Source: Clytia hemisphaerica (taxonomy: Eukaryota; Cnidaria; Hydrozoa; Leptothecata; Clytiidae). From it: DNA of 64,000 nt. The position numbers were made by a program, and so were the translations under genes. The stretch spans positions 372,001-436,000 of the forward strand of contig CACVBU010000472.1 in assembly GCA_902728285.1 (NCBI GenBank). The letters run 5' to 3'. Shown here piece after piece: positions 12,301 through 19,365 of this stretch; the stretch's first letter is position 1; every line of letters begins with the position of its first letter. The notes beneath the pieces were generated by a model that worked only from the letters and a program-made list of their open reading frames with translations, did not search any database and was not told where the DNA came from.

Positions 12301-15300
12301 ATTACCCCCAAGTAAGGCTCACTCCTTTCACAAAAATGCCATTTTATGCTTGAGACATATGTACTAAATGTTAAATCTAGTCTGAATTAGGATTCTAACC
12401 TAAGAATATACTGTAAGAATATTTTAGGATGATTTTCCCAAAAAAGTTAAGAATATCCATGACGAAATGGATTTACACCATTCTTATAAAAAAAAGCGTG
12501 TAATTAAATCCAACATGACAATATAATATTTACTGAATAGTAAATATTTTATTATCAAAATTAAAATAATAAAATCATTAAAATATTGAACACAGTTTGC
12601 AAGAACAATATATTTTTGTTTTCAAAATTTTGGTTTTAAAGCTCTCTACTGAGTCTGATGTTTTAATCTCATTTGGCAGTCTATTTCAAGCCTGTCATGT
12701 CTGATAATTGAAGGAGTTCAAGCAAACTGCATTTTTTGGTAGAGGAAGTTTGATTTGAGCGCCTCTTCTGAGTTTTGGAGCATGTGGGGAATCCACATCC
12801 TCATCCTCGTTCTCAGTATCACGCTGGATGATTTCAAAATGGTTTCAGCTTAATTTATTTCCAATATTGTTGACGCTCTTATAAACTTCCACTAGCACGA
12901 GTTGGAGATTTTGAGTATGAATGGACACACAATTTGCTTCGACCAAAAGCTCATCATAATCAAGATGGAGAAGATTTTGCTTAGCAGCCCTAAGGGCTCT
13001 GTAATGAGCTTCAGTCAAAAGATTGTGGGCCATCTGACTGCAAAACATCCAAATGAGAGGGCAATATTTAAAAGTAGATAATATAAAACTATTAAATATT
13101 AAGTCTGCCTGCTCTTGGTTCAGATATGATCTAATTTTGAGGATAGTTTTAGTTTTATGAGAGGCTTTGTTACATAGATCCTGAATATGAGGATAAAATG
13201 ATAAAGCACACCAAGAAGTTTAACATTCTCAGAAGATTTAAGTTTAAAATTTCCTATGTCAAGAGATATATTTGCGTTTTTTGTACCTGGAAATAACATC
13301 TGAAACTTCTCCGGGTTCGCTACAAGAGAGTTTTGTTCAAACCAGGCGAGAATGATTTTCAAGTCTAAATACAAAGCTTCAATGACTTCTTACATGGAAG
13401 AAGCTGTTTATAATTTCTAGATATACCCAGTTTTTAGAATTTAATTATAAATCTTGTTTGACTTTTGAAGGTTTCAGTCCAAAAAAAAAAGGGATTTCCG
13501 AAACTAATTTTTGAAGAAAAAAAAGAAGAGAAAAAATAGCCATATTAAAAATGAAATTTTGGTATATTTCTTTTTTCGGACTCTGAAGCTTTCCAAGGTT
13601 TTAAAGTACCAATATGACTCATTAAAGCTTGGTTCCCACTGTGCGATAGAAAGCGATAGAAAGCGATAACTTCTCAGAATGAAAGCGATAGAAAGCGATA
13701 GCAAGCGATGGAAATATGAAAAAACAGATGTTTTTGAAAAATTAGAAGAGAAAAATTTAAACTGCGAGCAAAAAGAAATCAAACGACTTAGCCATTCTTG
13801 CATATATTTTAATCGATGAAGAAAAACGAAAGAAAATTAGGAAACATCGGTTTGAAAATCATTTGGTACAGCAGGATTTGTGTTGTTAAATATAGCATCA
13901 TCAGCGTTTCTGAAGTTAGTTATTAAAGGAGTCGAGTTAGAGTACTGTCCATTTCCAGTGTAAAACATTGTGATGAGTTTGCATTTCCCTTTGCATTGAT
14001 GCCTGTCGCAGATTTATATTTTGATTCAGATTTTGCAGAACCATCATTTGGTGTTTGAATAAAGTGTTTTTTATCTCATTCTTGGCCATCAATTTTTCCA
14101 GTTGAGGAAGCTGACGCAAGTCATCTGCAACTGTAGCAACGAATCGATCTTCTGCGTCATTTTGGGGCAATGGCTTTTTTGCCTTCTCTCGATCACGTGA
14201 CTCCATCCTCGTGTTCATGTTTTTTTTTAATGTCAACTTTTGTTTTTCGTATTCATTTTCTTTTCCCTTTTCTTGTGCCAGTTTTCTCTTGGGTGGATTT
14301 GGTTTAGGCAATGCTGCTTTCTGCTGAGTTAATGGCTTCGGTAGGACTGATGGGTTATTGGCGTGATTTGTAATGGTAGGTGCTAGTCCAGGCGACATTG
14401 AAAAATTCGAATCTTCGAGGCTGTTTCTTGCGTTGTCGCTTTCACCTCCGCTTTCGTCATCAAATTTTGCATCAAATAAAGTACAACAGTGACATTAGAA
14501 TGATAATCTCTAAAATCGTTTCTTTACTTTGATATTAATATGAATCTCATAGGAAAAAAAACACTTACCATTTTCTATGAAGCTTTTGCTTTTTGAAACC
14601 TCCTTCCATGCATTTTCAGTGACAGTGTTATCCTTGTACTGTTTTTTGGATTTGTCATATAGACAGGGATATAATCGAACGGCCTCGCTTACTTCTTCAT
14701 ACTCTTGTGTAGTAAGCTGTCGTTTGGTCATGTCTGTTATATTTTTATTCGTTGCAGTACGTACTCAAATAGCAGAACAAAATCAAGAGAAACTCTCATA
14801 TCACACTTTTGTTTTGAATTTTTTTTCACGAAAAAAATCATTAGTTTGAGAATCTATGTTCAAAATTGTAAAGCAAAACCTCAGTATTAGAGGTCATATA
14901 CTGTAGTGATTTTGTGAAAAACTGTCGGTTTTTCGGTGTCCAGGACCCCACGTTAAACAGTAAAATTTTAGCTTTTTGGAAAGTTTGAAAGTAACGATGT
15001 AATAATAAAGTAATATCATACTTTATGGGACAAAACCTTAAGACATTAGTTAAAGCCAGGTTAACGTCATAAATAATTATAAACGAAAGTAAAATCGGCC
15101 CACACTCGGCCATATCCTGTAATCCTAATAATCTAGTAATCCTGACATAGTCGTAAAGCCGCTGCTACCAGAGACCAGACAGATCATGTAAAATAACATA
15201 TTTTCTTTAACGAATGAAAAGAGCCGAAAGAGTAGCCTGTAATGAAAATTACAAAAAATAAATCATACCAGGAAATAAACTGCACGCCTATCCCCTCTGA

Positions 15301-18122
15301 TACATGTTTTGATATAGGGGATATTTGGGGTAACCTGTTTCAATTTTCTTTAAAAGGTTTAGAAATCCAATGATTGTATTAACCTCTAGCCATTTAAACT
15401 TTTAATTCAAATTGAATGAAATATAAAGATCTCTCATATAAAGCTAAATCAAGCTAATGGAGCAAATCAAGTTTCTAAAACTCAAAAACACTAAGACGGG
15501 GGTAACTCTCGGATGAGAATTTTATACACGATGAACATCTCTTATATCAAAACATTTACCAGAGAGGATGTGACGGGAAGGACACTGCTTTTAAACTCAA
15601 GCCATGAGTTAACATGAAGAAATCGTTAACTTTGTGTGTTTCATTTTTTTCTTAGATCGTTCGTGTTTGGAAATCATTGTATCGCTCCTACTTCATTGAG
15701 CGCGCGTTACAAGGCGTTCAGGAATGTCGCAAGGCGTATTACCATAGGGATGTAGCTAAAACAGAGGTAAGTTGAAGCTTTGAATCGCAAAATCGAGGAC
15801 GGTAAAAGTTTATTTTTGCTCTCGTCCTCAGAAATGATCTAGACAAAACAGAAGCTACTTATCTTCGCATATATAAACTCGCTTGAGAGATTCTGGTTGC
15901 CGGTGAGTATTTCAAGTTGACAATTCGAAATAAATTCATGATATGCACCATTGCAATGTCTTCCACGGATCCAACAGCTGATTGATTGTAAGTGACGTAT
16001 TGACTGATTTTACGTCACTTACAATCAATCAGCTGTTGGGTCCGTGATGTAATGTCAGAAGACATTGCAATGTTTTCCACGGGCCAAACAGCTGATTTGT
16101 TGCAAGTGATGTATTGACTGGTTTTACGTCACTTACAATCAATCAGCTGTTGGGTCCGTGATGTAATGTCAGAAGACATTGCAATGTTTTCCACGGGCCA
16201 AACAGCTGATTTGTTGCAAGTGATGTATTGACTGGTTTTACGTCACTTATAACCAATCAGCTGTTGGGTCCGTGATGTAATGCCAGAAGACATTGCAATT
16301 GCGTTTTCCCTCACTGATACCAAAGTTAAGGCCACGTTCATACGCTACGGTTCCGTTTCGCACCGAAACAAAATAAAGTCATTCTATTGGTTGAATTCAA
16401 GTTTTACGTCACTTCTAGCCATTATAATGACTTTATTTCGTTTCGGATCGAAACGGAACCGTCACGTGCGAAAATGATCTAAAAATGTTCAAAAAGTTTT
16501 ATGATTTCATTATGATTTGTCTTTTGTACTTCTCTCTTCAGCTTGAATGTAATGACTTGATTTTGTTTTGGCGATTCCGTCGGATGTTACAAAGTACTAG
16601 CAATTCTCTACGACAACAAATCATTAATACTGAAGGTATGATCTGACGTTTCGATTATTACTTTAATGGGGATTACTTGGAGTTTTTACAAGTCGTTAAT
16701 CTGTGATAAAACAATTTTGTTACTTTTTCTAAAATAACGCGTCATCTCTATAACTTCAAATGACCAAATTAGTGAAGTATCTTATTAAAACTTCAACTCA
16801 TCTCAAGAATACCACCATCATGGAATTTGGCTACTGAAGCTAAGAATGCCATTTTCAGAGCATATTCAATTATAAATTGCCAATTACAAGTAAGGCTCGC
16901 TCCTTTGACATATATAATGTGTATAAACTTCGCATGGGTAGATACAGTCTAATTTTTTTCATTTTCATAGGGGCTTTGGCAAAAATTATTGTAATATTTC
17001 GAGAATTTTGTTAATCTATTGCATCGCATCTTTTCCCATTACTAGCACGTCGTTTGGAGAATGAAGTGAAAGAGATACTTGATGATATTGGACAGAATCA
17101 AGATTTAAAGAAAGATCTCCTCAATGGGAGACAAGTCGATCTCGCTGAAGAATTAAGTAAGTTGTTTCAAATCACTCGTTCGTTCGTTCGTTCGTTCGTT
17201 CGTTCGTTCGTTCGTTCGTTCGTTCGTTCGTTCGTTCGTTCGTTCGTTCGTTCGTTCGTTCGTTCGTTCGTTCGTTCGTTCGTTCGTTCGTTTCTCCTCC
17301 GATGAGTTAGGGGCTCTGACAATAGTGAATTTTTTATGTTTGCCATTTACAAAATATAGATTTCTGCTTGATGTAACCAACAAAACTATGGCATGTTATA
17401 CATTTTCTGTTAGACCAACTATTCCTGAATTTGAAAATTTAAAAATCACAATGAAATAAATTGATGAAAAAGAAGGAAGATTATTGCACAGAAGGGTCTT
17501 TCATCTTTGAAGACCTTATTTTCGCCGAAGAAAAAACTTTTTGAATTTTTGCGTTTAGATGGAGTATCTTTAACCAAACTAAAAAAATTTTCGGAAAAAA
17601 TTTTCGGAAAATTTTTGTAAAAGCTTCTCTGCCTCAAACTTGCGAAACCTGTTTTTTAAAATAGTGGTTTTTGATCAATTTTTCATCCCATGTCATGTCA
17701 TGATTTTTGATGCATCAATTTAGAAAATCTTTCCGAAAAATTTAAAATTGTTTAATTTTTTTCGTAATTTCGCTTTCATCTTCGTCCGTTCGTTCACTTC
17801 TCCGTTCTTTCCTTCGTCCCCGCGTATGTTTGTTTCTTCGTATGCTTTCGTTTAGTTTTTTTTTGTGTTCCTTCTTTTGCTTCTTCGTCGGTTAAGTCCT
17901 GTAATATGGGCCAGAAGGTCTGACAAGCGAATTTGAGTTACTGCGTGGTAGGCTTAACGTGGTGATAGCATAGTAAAAAAATGAGTGAGTGGGTGCGTCT
18001 TCTTTGTCGTAAGACCAGCATCTATAATCGAAACTTCTCTTGATATTTCAGAGCGTGTCAGACACATTCAAGAAAGTTTGGAACAATTCGTCGAAGCACT
18101 AAAGCGAGAGAAATCAACGTAA
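281..18122 (+). CDS. OPA1: OPA1-like mitochondrial dynamin GTPase, 3' part (12 exons, joined)
   Basis: OPA1/Mgm1 is a dynamin-family GTPase that fuses mitochondrial inner membranes and shapes cristae. Coding exons are 281-353, 582-654, 1484-1664, 2788-3030, 3509-3553, 3808-3930, 4196-4384, 6299-6442, 15656-15766, 16542-16635, 17046-17156 and 18052-18122. All have AG/GT borders and compatible phases, giving 485 residues and a TAA stop. In window numbering, residues 1-50 match the end of the GTPase domain ([15 protein letters not shown]), about 50-245 the stalk ([21 protein letters not shown]), 246-394 the paddle with its Trp-rich membrane segment ([13 protein letters not shown]), and 395-485 the C-terminal GED-like helices ([18 protein letters not shown]). 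The transit peptide, membrane anchor and P-loop lie left of the window. The family assignment rests on residue-level similarity along the whole length; the C-terminus is about the usual length. No AATAAA or ATTAAA is seen in the first 180 bases after the stop. Confidence 0.96.
582..654 (+). CDS. OPA1: OPA1 exon: bundle-signalling/stalk junction
   Basis: 73-nt exon, entered in phase 1 and left in phase 2. It encodes [20 protein letters not shown] and ELF, matching the E/Y-rich helix (EYEEEFF in vertebrates) that follows the G domain. The short 354-581 intron holds nothing else recognisable. Confidence 0.93.
1148..1267 (+). mobile_element. Short retroelement 3'-end fragment with (GAT)n tail
   Basis: GC-richer than its surroundings, containing gtttcgcccgaaggggggg, a self-complementary GGTCTTTAAAGACC and then six GAT units. 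A short 3'-terminal unit ending in a simple trinucleotide tail fits a heavily 5'-truncated LINE or a SINE. No target duplication was found. Confidence 0.4.
1288..1363. mobile_element. Half copy of the CAATCAGCTGTTGGGTC MITE
   Basis: Contains acgtcacttgcaaccaatca, then a variant of gctgttgggtcc and tgcaatggtgcat-catgaat. The same words occur at 8798-8952, 15934-16301, 44272-44350, 50256-50423 and 52960-53112. This copy keeps only one arm of the palindrome. Confidence 0.6.
1484..1664 (+). CDS. OPA1: OPA1 exon: stalk start
   Basis: 181-nt exon bounded by an acceptor at 1483 and GTAAGA at 1665. It encodes a conserved stalk segment with [12 protein letters not shown] and [12 protein letters not shown], among the most conserved stretches of the family. 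Confidence 0.95.
1665..2787 (+). other. OPA1 intron, nothing recognised
   Basis: 1.1-kb AT-rich intron. Apart from a short near-repeat of gacagggcatgacaaggcat around 2562-2582, no conserved coding, RNA or clear mobile element is seen. The small open frame at 1741-1944 has no recognisable content. Confidence 0.5.
2788..3030 (+). CDS. OPA1: OPA1 exon: stalk
   Basis: 81 in-frame codons, phase 0 at both ends. It encodes [20 protein letters not shown] and, further on, [10 protein letters not shown] and [14 protein letters not shown], closely matching metazoan OPA1. The upstream open frame from 2677 is intron read-through, since the acceptor TTCTCAG lies at 2781-2787. Confidence 0.96.
3060..3460. 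mobile_element. Pogo/Tigger-like MITE remnant
   Basis: The recurrent words ttcgaattatagaaagattc, gaataagagagca and cattcgagatacagagag are typical of the 'TTCGAA/ATTCGA' subterminal repeats of pogo-type MITEs. Related words recur at 53690-53760. Boundaries are not defined. Confidence 0.35.
3509..3553 (+). CDS. OPA1: OPA1 micro-exon (15 codons)
   Basis: 45-nt exon encoding [15 protein letters not shown], phase 0 both sides, aligning with the ETLQEEF-type segment leading into the paddle. Acceptor tttcgtag, donor GTACTG. Too short for ORF callers, but required for continuity of the protein. Confidence 0.88.
3808..3930 (+). CDS. OPA1: OPA1 exon: paddle entry
   Basis: 41 codons, phase 0 both ends, encoding the helix containing [17 protein letters not shown] and ending WQTLAKESL before GTAAGA. 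It corresponds to the DIFDKLKEAV...WNDFAEDSL segment of vertebrate OPA1. Its last ~25 nt plus donor are duplicated about 95 bp downstream. Confidence 0.93.
4004..4040 (+). repeat. Partial duplication of an OPA1 exon end and donor
   Basis: aaacgttggccaaagaaagt ctggtgagaaataat repeats, with a few changes, the exon end and donor at 3909-3943 (aaacgttggctaaagagagt ctggtaagaaatat). It sits inside the following intron, with a GTGAGA donor in place of GTAAGA. No acceptor-bounded exon accompanies it, so it is probably non-functional. Confidence 0.75.
4196..4384 (+). CDS. OPA1: OPA1 exon: paddle with Trp membrane segment
   Basis: 63 codons, phase 0 both ends: [20 protein letters not shown] through [18 protein letters not shown]. 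The W-x3-W-x2-W plus basic pattern of the family's membrane-contacting paddle is preserved, so this protein should keep membrane-remodelling ability (inference). Confidence 0.95.
4500..5142. mobile_element. hAT-like nonautonomous element remnant
   Basis: Starts with C-rich gcgccccccccc sequence and ends gccacaacgccactg, the complement of the CAGTGGCG terminus common in hAT MITEs. Inside are two related stretches, gcgagtgaagcgagcg and gcgagcgaagtgagca. Target duplication not resolved. Confidence 0.4.
6080..6253. mobile_element. Foldback MITE with CAGTAGCGTAGAC ends
   Basis: Starts CAGTAGCGTAGAC and ends with its exact complement. The arms extend about 40 bp (ggggcgcaaaatttgtgtag against ctacacaaattttgcgctcc), with an internal direct repeat of aggaggagcatatttca. 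CAGTG flanks both ends as a possible short duplication. The CAGTRGCG start resembles hAT ends, but an 8-bp duplication was not found. Confidence 0.65.
6299..6442 (+). CDS. OPA1: OPA1 exon: paddle
   Basis: 48 codons, phase 0 both ends. It encodes [14 protein letters not shown] and [14 protein letters not shown], equivalent to the NELEKML...LASDEITTVRKNL segment. The intron that follows (6443-15655) is 9.2 kb and carries other genes and elements on the opposite strand. Confidence 0.94.
6538..6616. repeat. Dispersed repeat shared with 14963-15062
   Basis: Shares aaaattttagcttttt, aaagtt...taac and ends gttaaagccaggtt, as in the copy at 14963-15062. Both copies lie in the same OPA1 intron. Unclassified. 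Confidence 0.5.
7461..7773. mobile_element. Poly-G/poly-C terminated MITE, copy A (8-bp TSD)
   Basis: Begins CCCGGGGGGGGGG and ends with a run of over 20 C then GGG. Flanked by perfect 8-bp direct repeats ATGATCTT at 7453-7460 and 7774-7781. Subterminal arms match: ggtatgtgcggcg near the left end and cgccgcacatacc near the right. The internal motif accctta-cag/aat is repeated. Same architecture as 19636-19994 and 55587-55760. An 8-bp duplication suggests hAT-type mobilisation, though the G-run ends are atypical. Confidence 0.85.
7888..8134. mobile_element. TA-flanked MITE, ATAAGAACA family
   Basis: The ends are CACGTTTTTTTATAAGAACA and its complement, each next to a TA. Inside, the word (T)AAGAACA recurs several times in both orientations (ttaagaacat, aataagaacatg, gttaagaacatcc). 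No coding capacity. The TA duplication points to a Tc1/mariner-type transposase supplied elsewhere. Confidence 0.85.
8267..8624. mobile_element. TA-flanked MITE with CACGGGTTTC ends
   Basis: Left end CACGGGTTTCAAATTAAAT, right end the complement of CACGGGTTTCGAATTAAAT, with TA on both sides (8265-8266 and 8625-8626). 358 bp, noncoding. The 134-bp element at 53479-53612 has related ends. Confidence 0.75.
8666..9091. mobile_element. Nested foldback repeats abutting the GPCR 3' end
   Basis: Outer arms about 8666-8716 and 9037-9091 are inverted copies (words aattaatctctaatcat and atgattagagactaatt, gtttcaag and cttgaaac). Inside lie a smaller palindrome (caaattagcacattgca to tgtaatgtgctaatttg, 8715-8788) and a copy of the gatatgcac MITE (8798-8952). 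The right arm ends 17 bp from the GPCR stop codon. Confidence 0.6.
9032..9037 (-). terminator. Candidate polyadenylation signal for the GPCR
   Basis: Read on the minus strand this is AATAAA, about 70 nt after the GPCR stop codon at 9108. It sits at the edge of the right arm of the foldback element 8666-9091, so the transposable element may supply the signal (inference). Confidence 0.35.
9108..10262 (-). CDS. Intronless rhodopsin-class (class A) GPCR, orphan, with polyproline extracellular loop 2
   Basis: 384 codons, ATG at 10262, complete. Predicted membrane spans fall near residues 13-30, 40-65, 73-99, 122-141, 246-270, 283-304 and 312-333. Class A hallmarks are LSVAD in TM2 (D50), DRL in place of DRY after TM3 (100-102), and NSFLY in TM7 as a variant of NPxxY (326-330). 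The N-terminus is only about 12 residues. Residues 142-245 form a roughly 100-residue second extracellular loop with four N-glycosylation sequons (NVS, NTS, NTT, NET) and a basic/proline tract at 205-236 ([22 protein letters not shown]). The cytoplasmic tail is Lys/Ser-rich. The gene is nested antisense in an OPA1 intron. The ligand cannot be inferred; lineage-expanded intronless GPCRs are common in early-branching animals. It is intact, with no frameshift or stop. Confidence 0.85.
   Translation of the reverse strand: MSKETVIKKCTELGISVLIVIVNAVEICLIKRRRNKKNLETVLLSLSVADILHGILNGAFQLVQIYEVSKSSWTSVFIIIDAKLFFMLVSIFHLLLIGADRLFAVARPFQHNTVVTKGKLYRTLFLVWVLSFIGLGLFKIYDEQLPKVHEKKPFGVISYQNVSWRIENTSQYNTTQTSKEADRLLNETTLYSLVQPFDVHQDREKSGRKSTSPPPPLPPPGKKGRKDGKPPPPPPHIMKRITTKENILAYCLIVAAISLVIMYSAIIYFVRNAQQEHIRRRVSLLSVLIPACFIAFTLHYAVMSLSSDNKTFFLPNVLLLTNSAANSFLYFFKDICKCREQKRKTTQKQVKVSNGESKKSTSDMKANSTEHIELQVTSHSTKKK
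10520..11412. mobile_element. Cluster of ATAAGAACA-family MITE pieces
   Basis: A left end (TA then CACGTTTTTTATATAAGAAC) starts at 10520. A nearly complete reversed copy spans 11013-11249, ending ttcttataaaaaaacaacgtg. Another right end lies at 11335-11412. Between and beside them gcgcgaatttctttgatctt occurs three times (10657, 10809, 11435) and catcaatcttcaacg twice. This reads as several nested insertions and duplications. Confidence 0.65.
12146..12500. mobile_element. TA-flanked MITE, ATAAGAATA family
   Basis: Ends CACGCTTTTTTTTTATAAGAAT and complement, with TA on each side (12144-12145 and 12501-12502). The internal word AAGAATA/AAGAATG recurs at least six times (ttaagaatatgc, ctaagaatattacc, gtaagaatatttt, ttaagaatatcc). 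Internal sequence is shared with the fragment at 16803-16915. 355 bp, noncoding. Confidence 0.85.
12570..13420 (-). pseudogene. Decayed non-LTR retrotransposon, C-terminal reverse-transcriptase region
   Basis: Minus-strand translation gives, in order, [20 protein letters not shown] plus [10 protein letters not shown] (13120-13374), then [20 protein letters not shown] and [20 protein letters not shown] (12845-13048), then [20 protein letters not shown] and a CSCK ending (12600-12690). These are the WF..NSL.ANP.KFQ, HYRALR..., NLQ...EIYK and RLP.EIK landmarks of CR1/Jockey-like elements. Frameshifts separate the blocks, and a stop replaces the Trp before NRLP. It is dead and lacks the endonuclease and most of the palm. 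Confidence 0.75.
13642..13712. repeat. Short tandem repeat, agaaagcgat unit
   Basis: About six imperfect copies of gcgatagaaa across 70 bp. The translated ORFs across it are not credible genes. Confidence 0.7.
13937..14494 (-). CDS. MADF/BESS-domain protein, C-terminal exon with BESS motif
   Basis: Minus-strand open frame from 14494 (an in-frame TAA lies just upstream at 14495-14497) to a stop at 13937; first ATG at 14398. It starts with an acidic Ser-rich linker ([18 protein letters not shown]), then a Pro/Lys-rich basic stretch. Near the end comes a BESS-like motif: [20 protein letters not shown] followed by [16 protein letters not shown] motifs mediate protein contacts in MADF-BESS DNA-binding regulators, and the MADF-bearing part is encoded just upstream at 14569-14731. 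The acceptor joining the two is unclear: no good pyrimidine-tract AG lies in the 75-bp gap. It could be a host transcription factor, a Harbinger-type accessory Myb/MADF protein, or a relic. Confidence 0.6.
   Translation of the reverse strand, partial: CHCCTLFDAKFDDESGGESDNARNSLEDSNFSMSPGLAPTITNHANNPSVLPKPLTQQKAALPKPNPPKRKLAQEKGKENEYEKQKLTLKKNMNTRMESRDREKAKKPLPQNDAEDRFVATVADDLRQLPQLEKLMAKNEIKNTLFKHQMMVLQNLNQNINLRQASMQREMQTHHNVLHWKWTVL
14569..14731 (-). CDS. MADF-domain N-terminal exon
   Basis: ATG at 14731, 54 codons, then a strong donor (GTAAGTG) at 14568. The protein [20 protein letters not shown]...[12 protein letters not shown]...[17 protein letters not shown] fits the first two helices of a MADF (Myb/SANT-like, Adf-1 type) DNA-binding domain: acidic/hydrophobic helix, P-x-LYD, aromatic Y, then AW-x-E-V/I. 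The usual third helix (RW..LR..Y) is absent both here and in the downstream exon, so an exon may have been lost or lies unrecognised. The gene is antisense within the OPA1 intron. Confidence 0.6.
14963..15062. repeat. Dispersed repeat, second copy (see 6538-6616)
   Basis: Shares aaaattttagcttttt at its start and gttaaagccaggtt at its end with 6538-6616, plus several middle words. It has no recognised coding content. Confidence 0.5.
15656..15766 (+). CDS. OPA1: OPA1 exon: paddle/stalk return
   Basis: 37 codons, phase 0: [20 protein letters not shown] then [17 protein letters not shown], aligning with the WHQVYRRHFLKTAL...CRRGFYYYQ segment of vertebrate OPA1. Acceptor follows a long T tract; donor GTAAGT. 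Confidence 0.94.
15934..16301. mobile_element. CAATCAGCTG MITE expanded as a 114-bp tandem repeat
   Basis: Starts ttcatgatatgcaccattgc. Units beginning acttacaatcaatcagctg occur at 16017 and 16131, with a variant at 16245, so spacing is exactly 114 bp. The first two units are almost identical. The unit contains both the cagctgttgggtccgtgatg arm and its inverted counterpart, i.e. a MITE that has become a short satellite inside the OPA1 intron. Confidence 0.8.
16345..16468. mobile_element. Small palindromic MITE (CGGTTCCGTTTCG arms)
   Basis: Left arm cggttccgtttcgcaccgaaac then aaataaagtcatt; right arm aatgactttatttcgtttcg then gatcgaaacggaaccg. Arms of about 35 bp close around a 40-50 bp centre that includes ttacgtcactt. 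Noncoding. Confidence 0.75.
16542..16635 (+). CDS. OPA1: OPA1 exon: C-terminal stalk
   Basis: 94 nt, entered in phase 0 and left in phase 1. It encodes [20 protein letters not shown] and [11 protein letters not shown], matching the ECNDVVLFWRIQRML segment of the family. Confidence 0.94.
16803..16915. repeat. Internal fragment of the ATAAGAATA-family MITE
   Basis: ctcaagaataccaccatcatggaatttggctactgaagctaagaatgcc and the following aagtaaggctcgctccttt closely match the interior of 12146-12500. No terminal repeats remain. Confidence 0.65.
17046..17156 (+). CDS. OPA1: OPA1 exon: GED-like
   Basis: 111 nt encoding [14 protein letters not shown] and [13 protein letters not shown], matching LTGKRVQLAEDLK of the vertebrate C-terminus. 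The true donor GTAAGT at 17157 is followed about 20 bp later by a long (CGTT)n tract. Confidence 0.94.
17177..17293. repeat. (CGTT)n microsatellite, about 29 units
   Basis: Uninterrupted CGTT tetranucleotide tract of about 117 bp, beginning about 20 bp after the donor of an OPA1 exon. Open frames across it, reading (SFVR) or (TNER) repeats, are artefacts of the repeat. Confidence 0.97.
18052..18122 (+). CDS. OPA1: OPA1 terminal exon with stop
   Basis: Encodes [20 protein letters not shown], then ST and TAA. It matches the coiled C-terminus of the family (REIQEKLDAFIEALHQEK in vertebrates) and ends at nearly the same point. Confidence 0.95.
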
Positions 18123-18843
18123 CAGTTAAATGTTGCAATGGAAATGAACTTTTTAGGCATGATTTGAAATTGTAGTTATATTTCGCAGAATTTTAGAAAA
18201 TTATTTATGTGTTAACAAGTTTTCGTTAACATACCTTCTGGCATCCGTCATTTTGGTTTGGGAATAAGGCACTTCATGGTCGCTATAAATTGTGGGTACT
18301 CCTTTGCGCTTGATTGTAAGGGGGGTCACTTTGCAATTTTTCGTAAAAAAATTACCCCAATAGCATTTTATAATGACCCCCCCCCCCCAATTTTATGAAA
18401 TTTTCCTGAAAAAGTGTCAAAATCTTCATTTTCCTAGGGTTTTTTGGGAAAATCGACCCAAAATCTGATTTTCTACCAAAGTAACAACCTTCCTGCTCAT
18501 TCCACCTCCTACAATTAAGCACAGAAGAGTAACCAGGACCAATGAGCCGTTCCTGTTGGTCCAATGTATTGATGATATACCGTATGGCCAACATAGAGTA
18601 CAATCAGCCTTGAATTACCATGTTTCATTTCGACCGTTTGATAGACAGTATGAAAAGTATTTGTCAAGTCCCATGGATTGCATGTGGATAGGTAGTTGAA
18701 TGAAATCTGTCCCTGGCTTTTCCACTCATCGTAAAGAAGTCTAATGACTGGGTCAAACTCACCTTACAGTACATTAGACTGTATCTACTTTCATAACTCA
18801 AATTAACTCAATTTCAAAAGAGTTTCCAACTACCATACTTACC

Positions 18844-19165
18844 GGCTAACTATCCAAAAGTCTCCTCGACAAAGGGCTACATACACTACACAATATATTA
18901 TCAGGCAATATATTGATGAGATATTGCTGAGTGCCGGCAATATTTTGAAAAGGTGTCCGCAATATATTGTCAGCTTGATTTGCATTTTTCGAACAATATA
19001 GGGGAATTGTTTACAGAAAGGAAATTCCATTTAACAATAGAGCACTTGTTTTTTAAAACGGTATTGTTAAATATTGTTCGTCAATATATTGTGCAGACAC
19101 TAATTTTTCGAGATTCAACCAATCAGATTGATTTGATTTATGTGCGGATTTTAAGTGGATAGCTA
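18844..19165. mobile_element. Foldback-like element with CTAACTATCC ends
   Basis: Left ggctaactatccaaaagtc and right ttaagtggatagctaggc are imperfect inverted copies. Inside, caatatattg recurs in both orientations at least four times. Noncoding. Confidence 0.45.
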
Positions 19166-19239
19166 GGCATATGGTAACCGTTTTGGCTGCCATGAATGAA
19201 AACATGGACAATTCAAAGATTTAAAAGTGTGTTGTGCTT

Positions 19240-19365
19240 TGTTTTGTTCGGTTCTACATTGGAGTCTGCACAACTCGAACCCGCACCAGCACGGGGCACA
19301 AAAGTTTGTTCGAGCTATGGAAATTTCGAGTTATGGAGGTTCGACTTAAAGAGATTCCACTGTAT
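19240..19365. mobile_element. Pogo/Tigger-like MITE end
   Basis: Reading backward from 19365, tacagtggaatctctttaag then tcgaacctccataactcgaa gives a terminus and repeated ataactcgaa words typical of pogo-type MITEs. A related piece lies at 24078-24165 (ataactcgaaccccaggggt). Confidence 0.5.

Noticed and set aside
17054..17383. Open frames with (SFVR)n on + and (TNER)n on -
   Set aside because: Both are translations of the CGTT microsatellite; only the part before 17157 is real OPA1 coding sequence.
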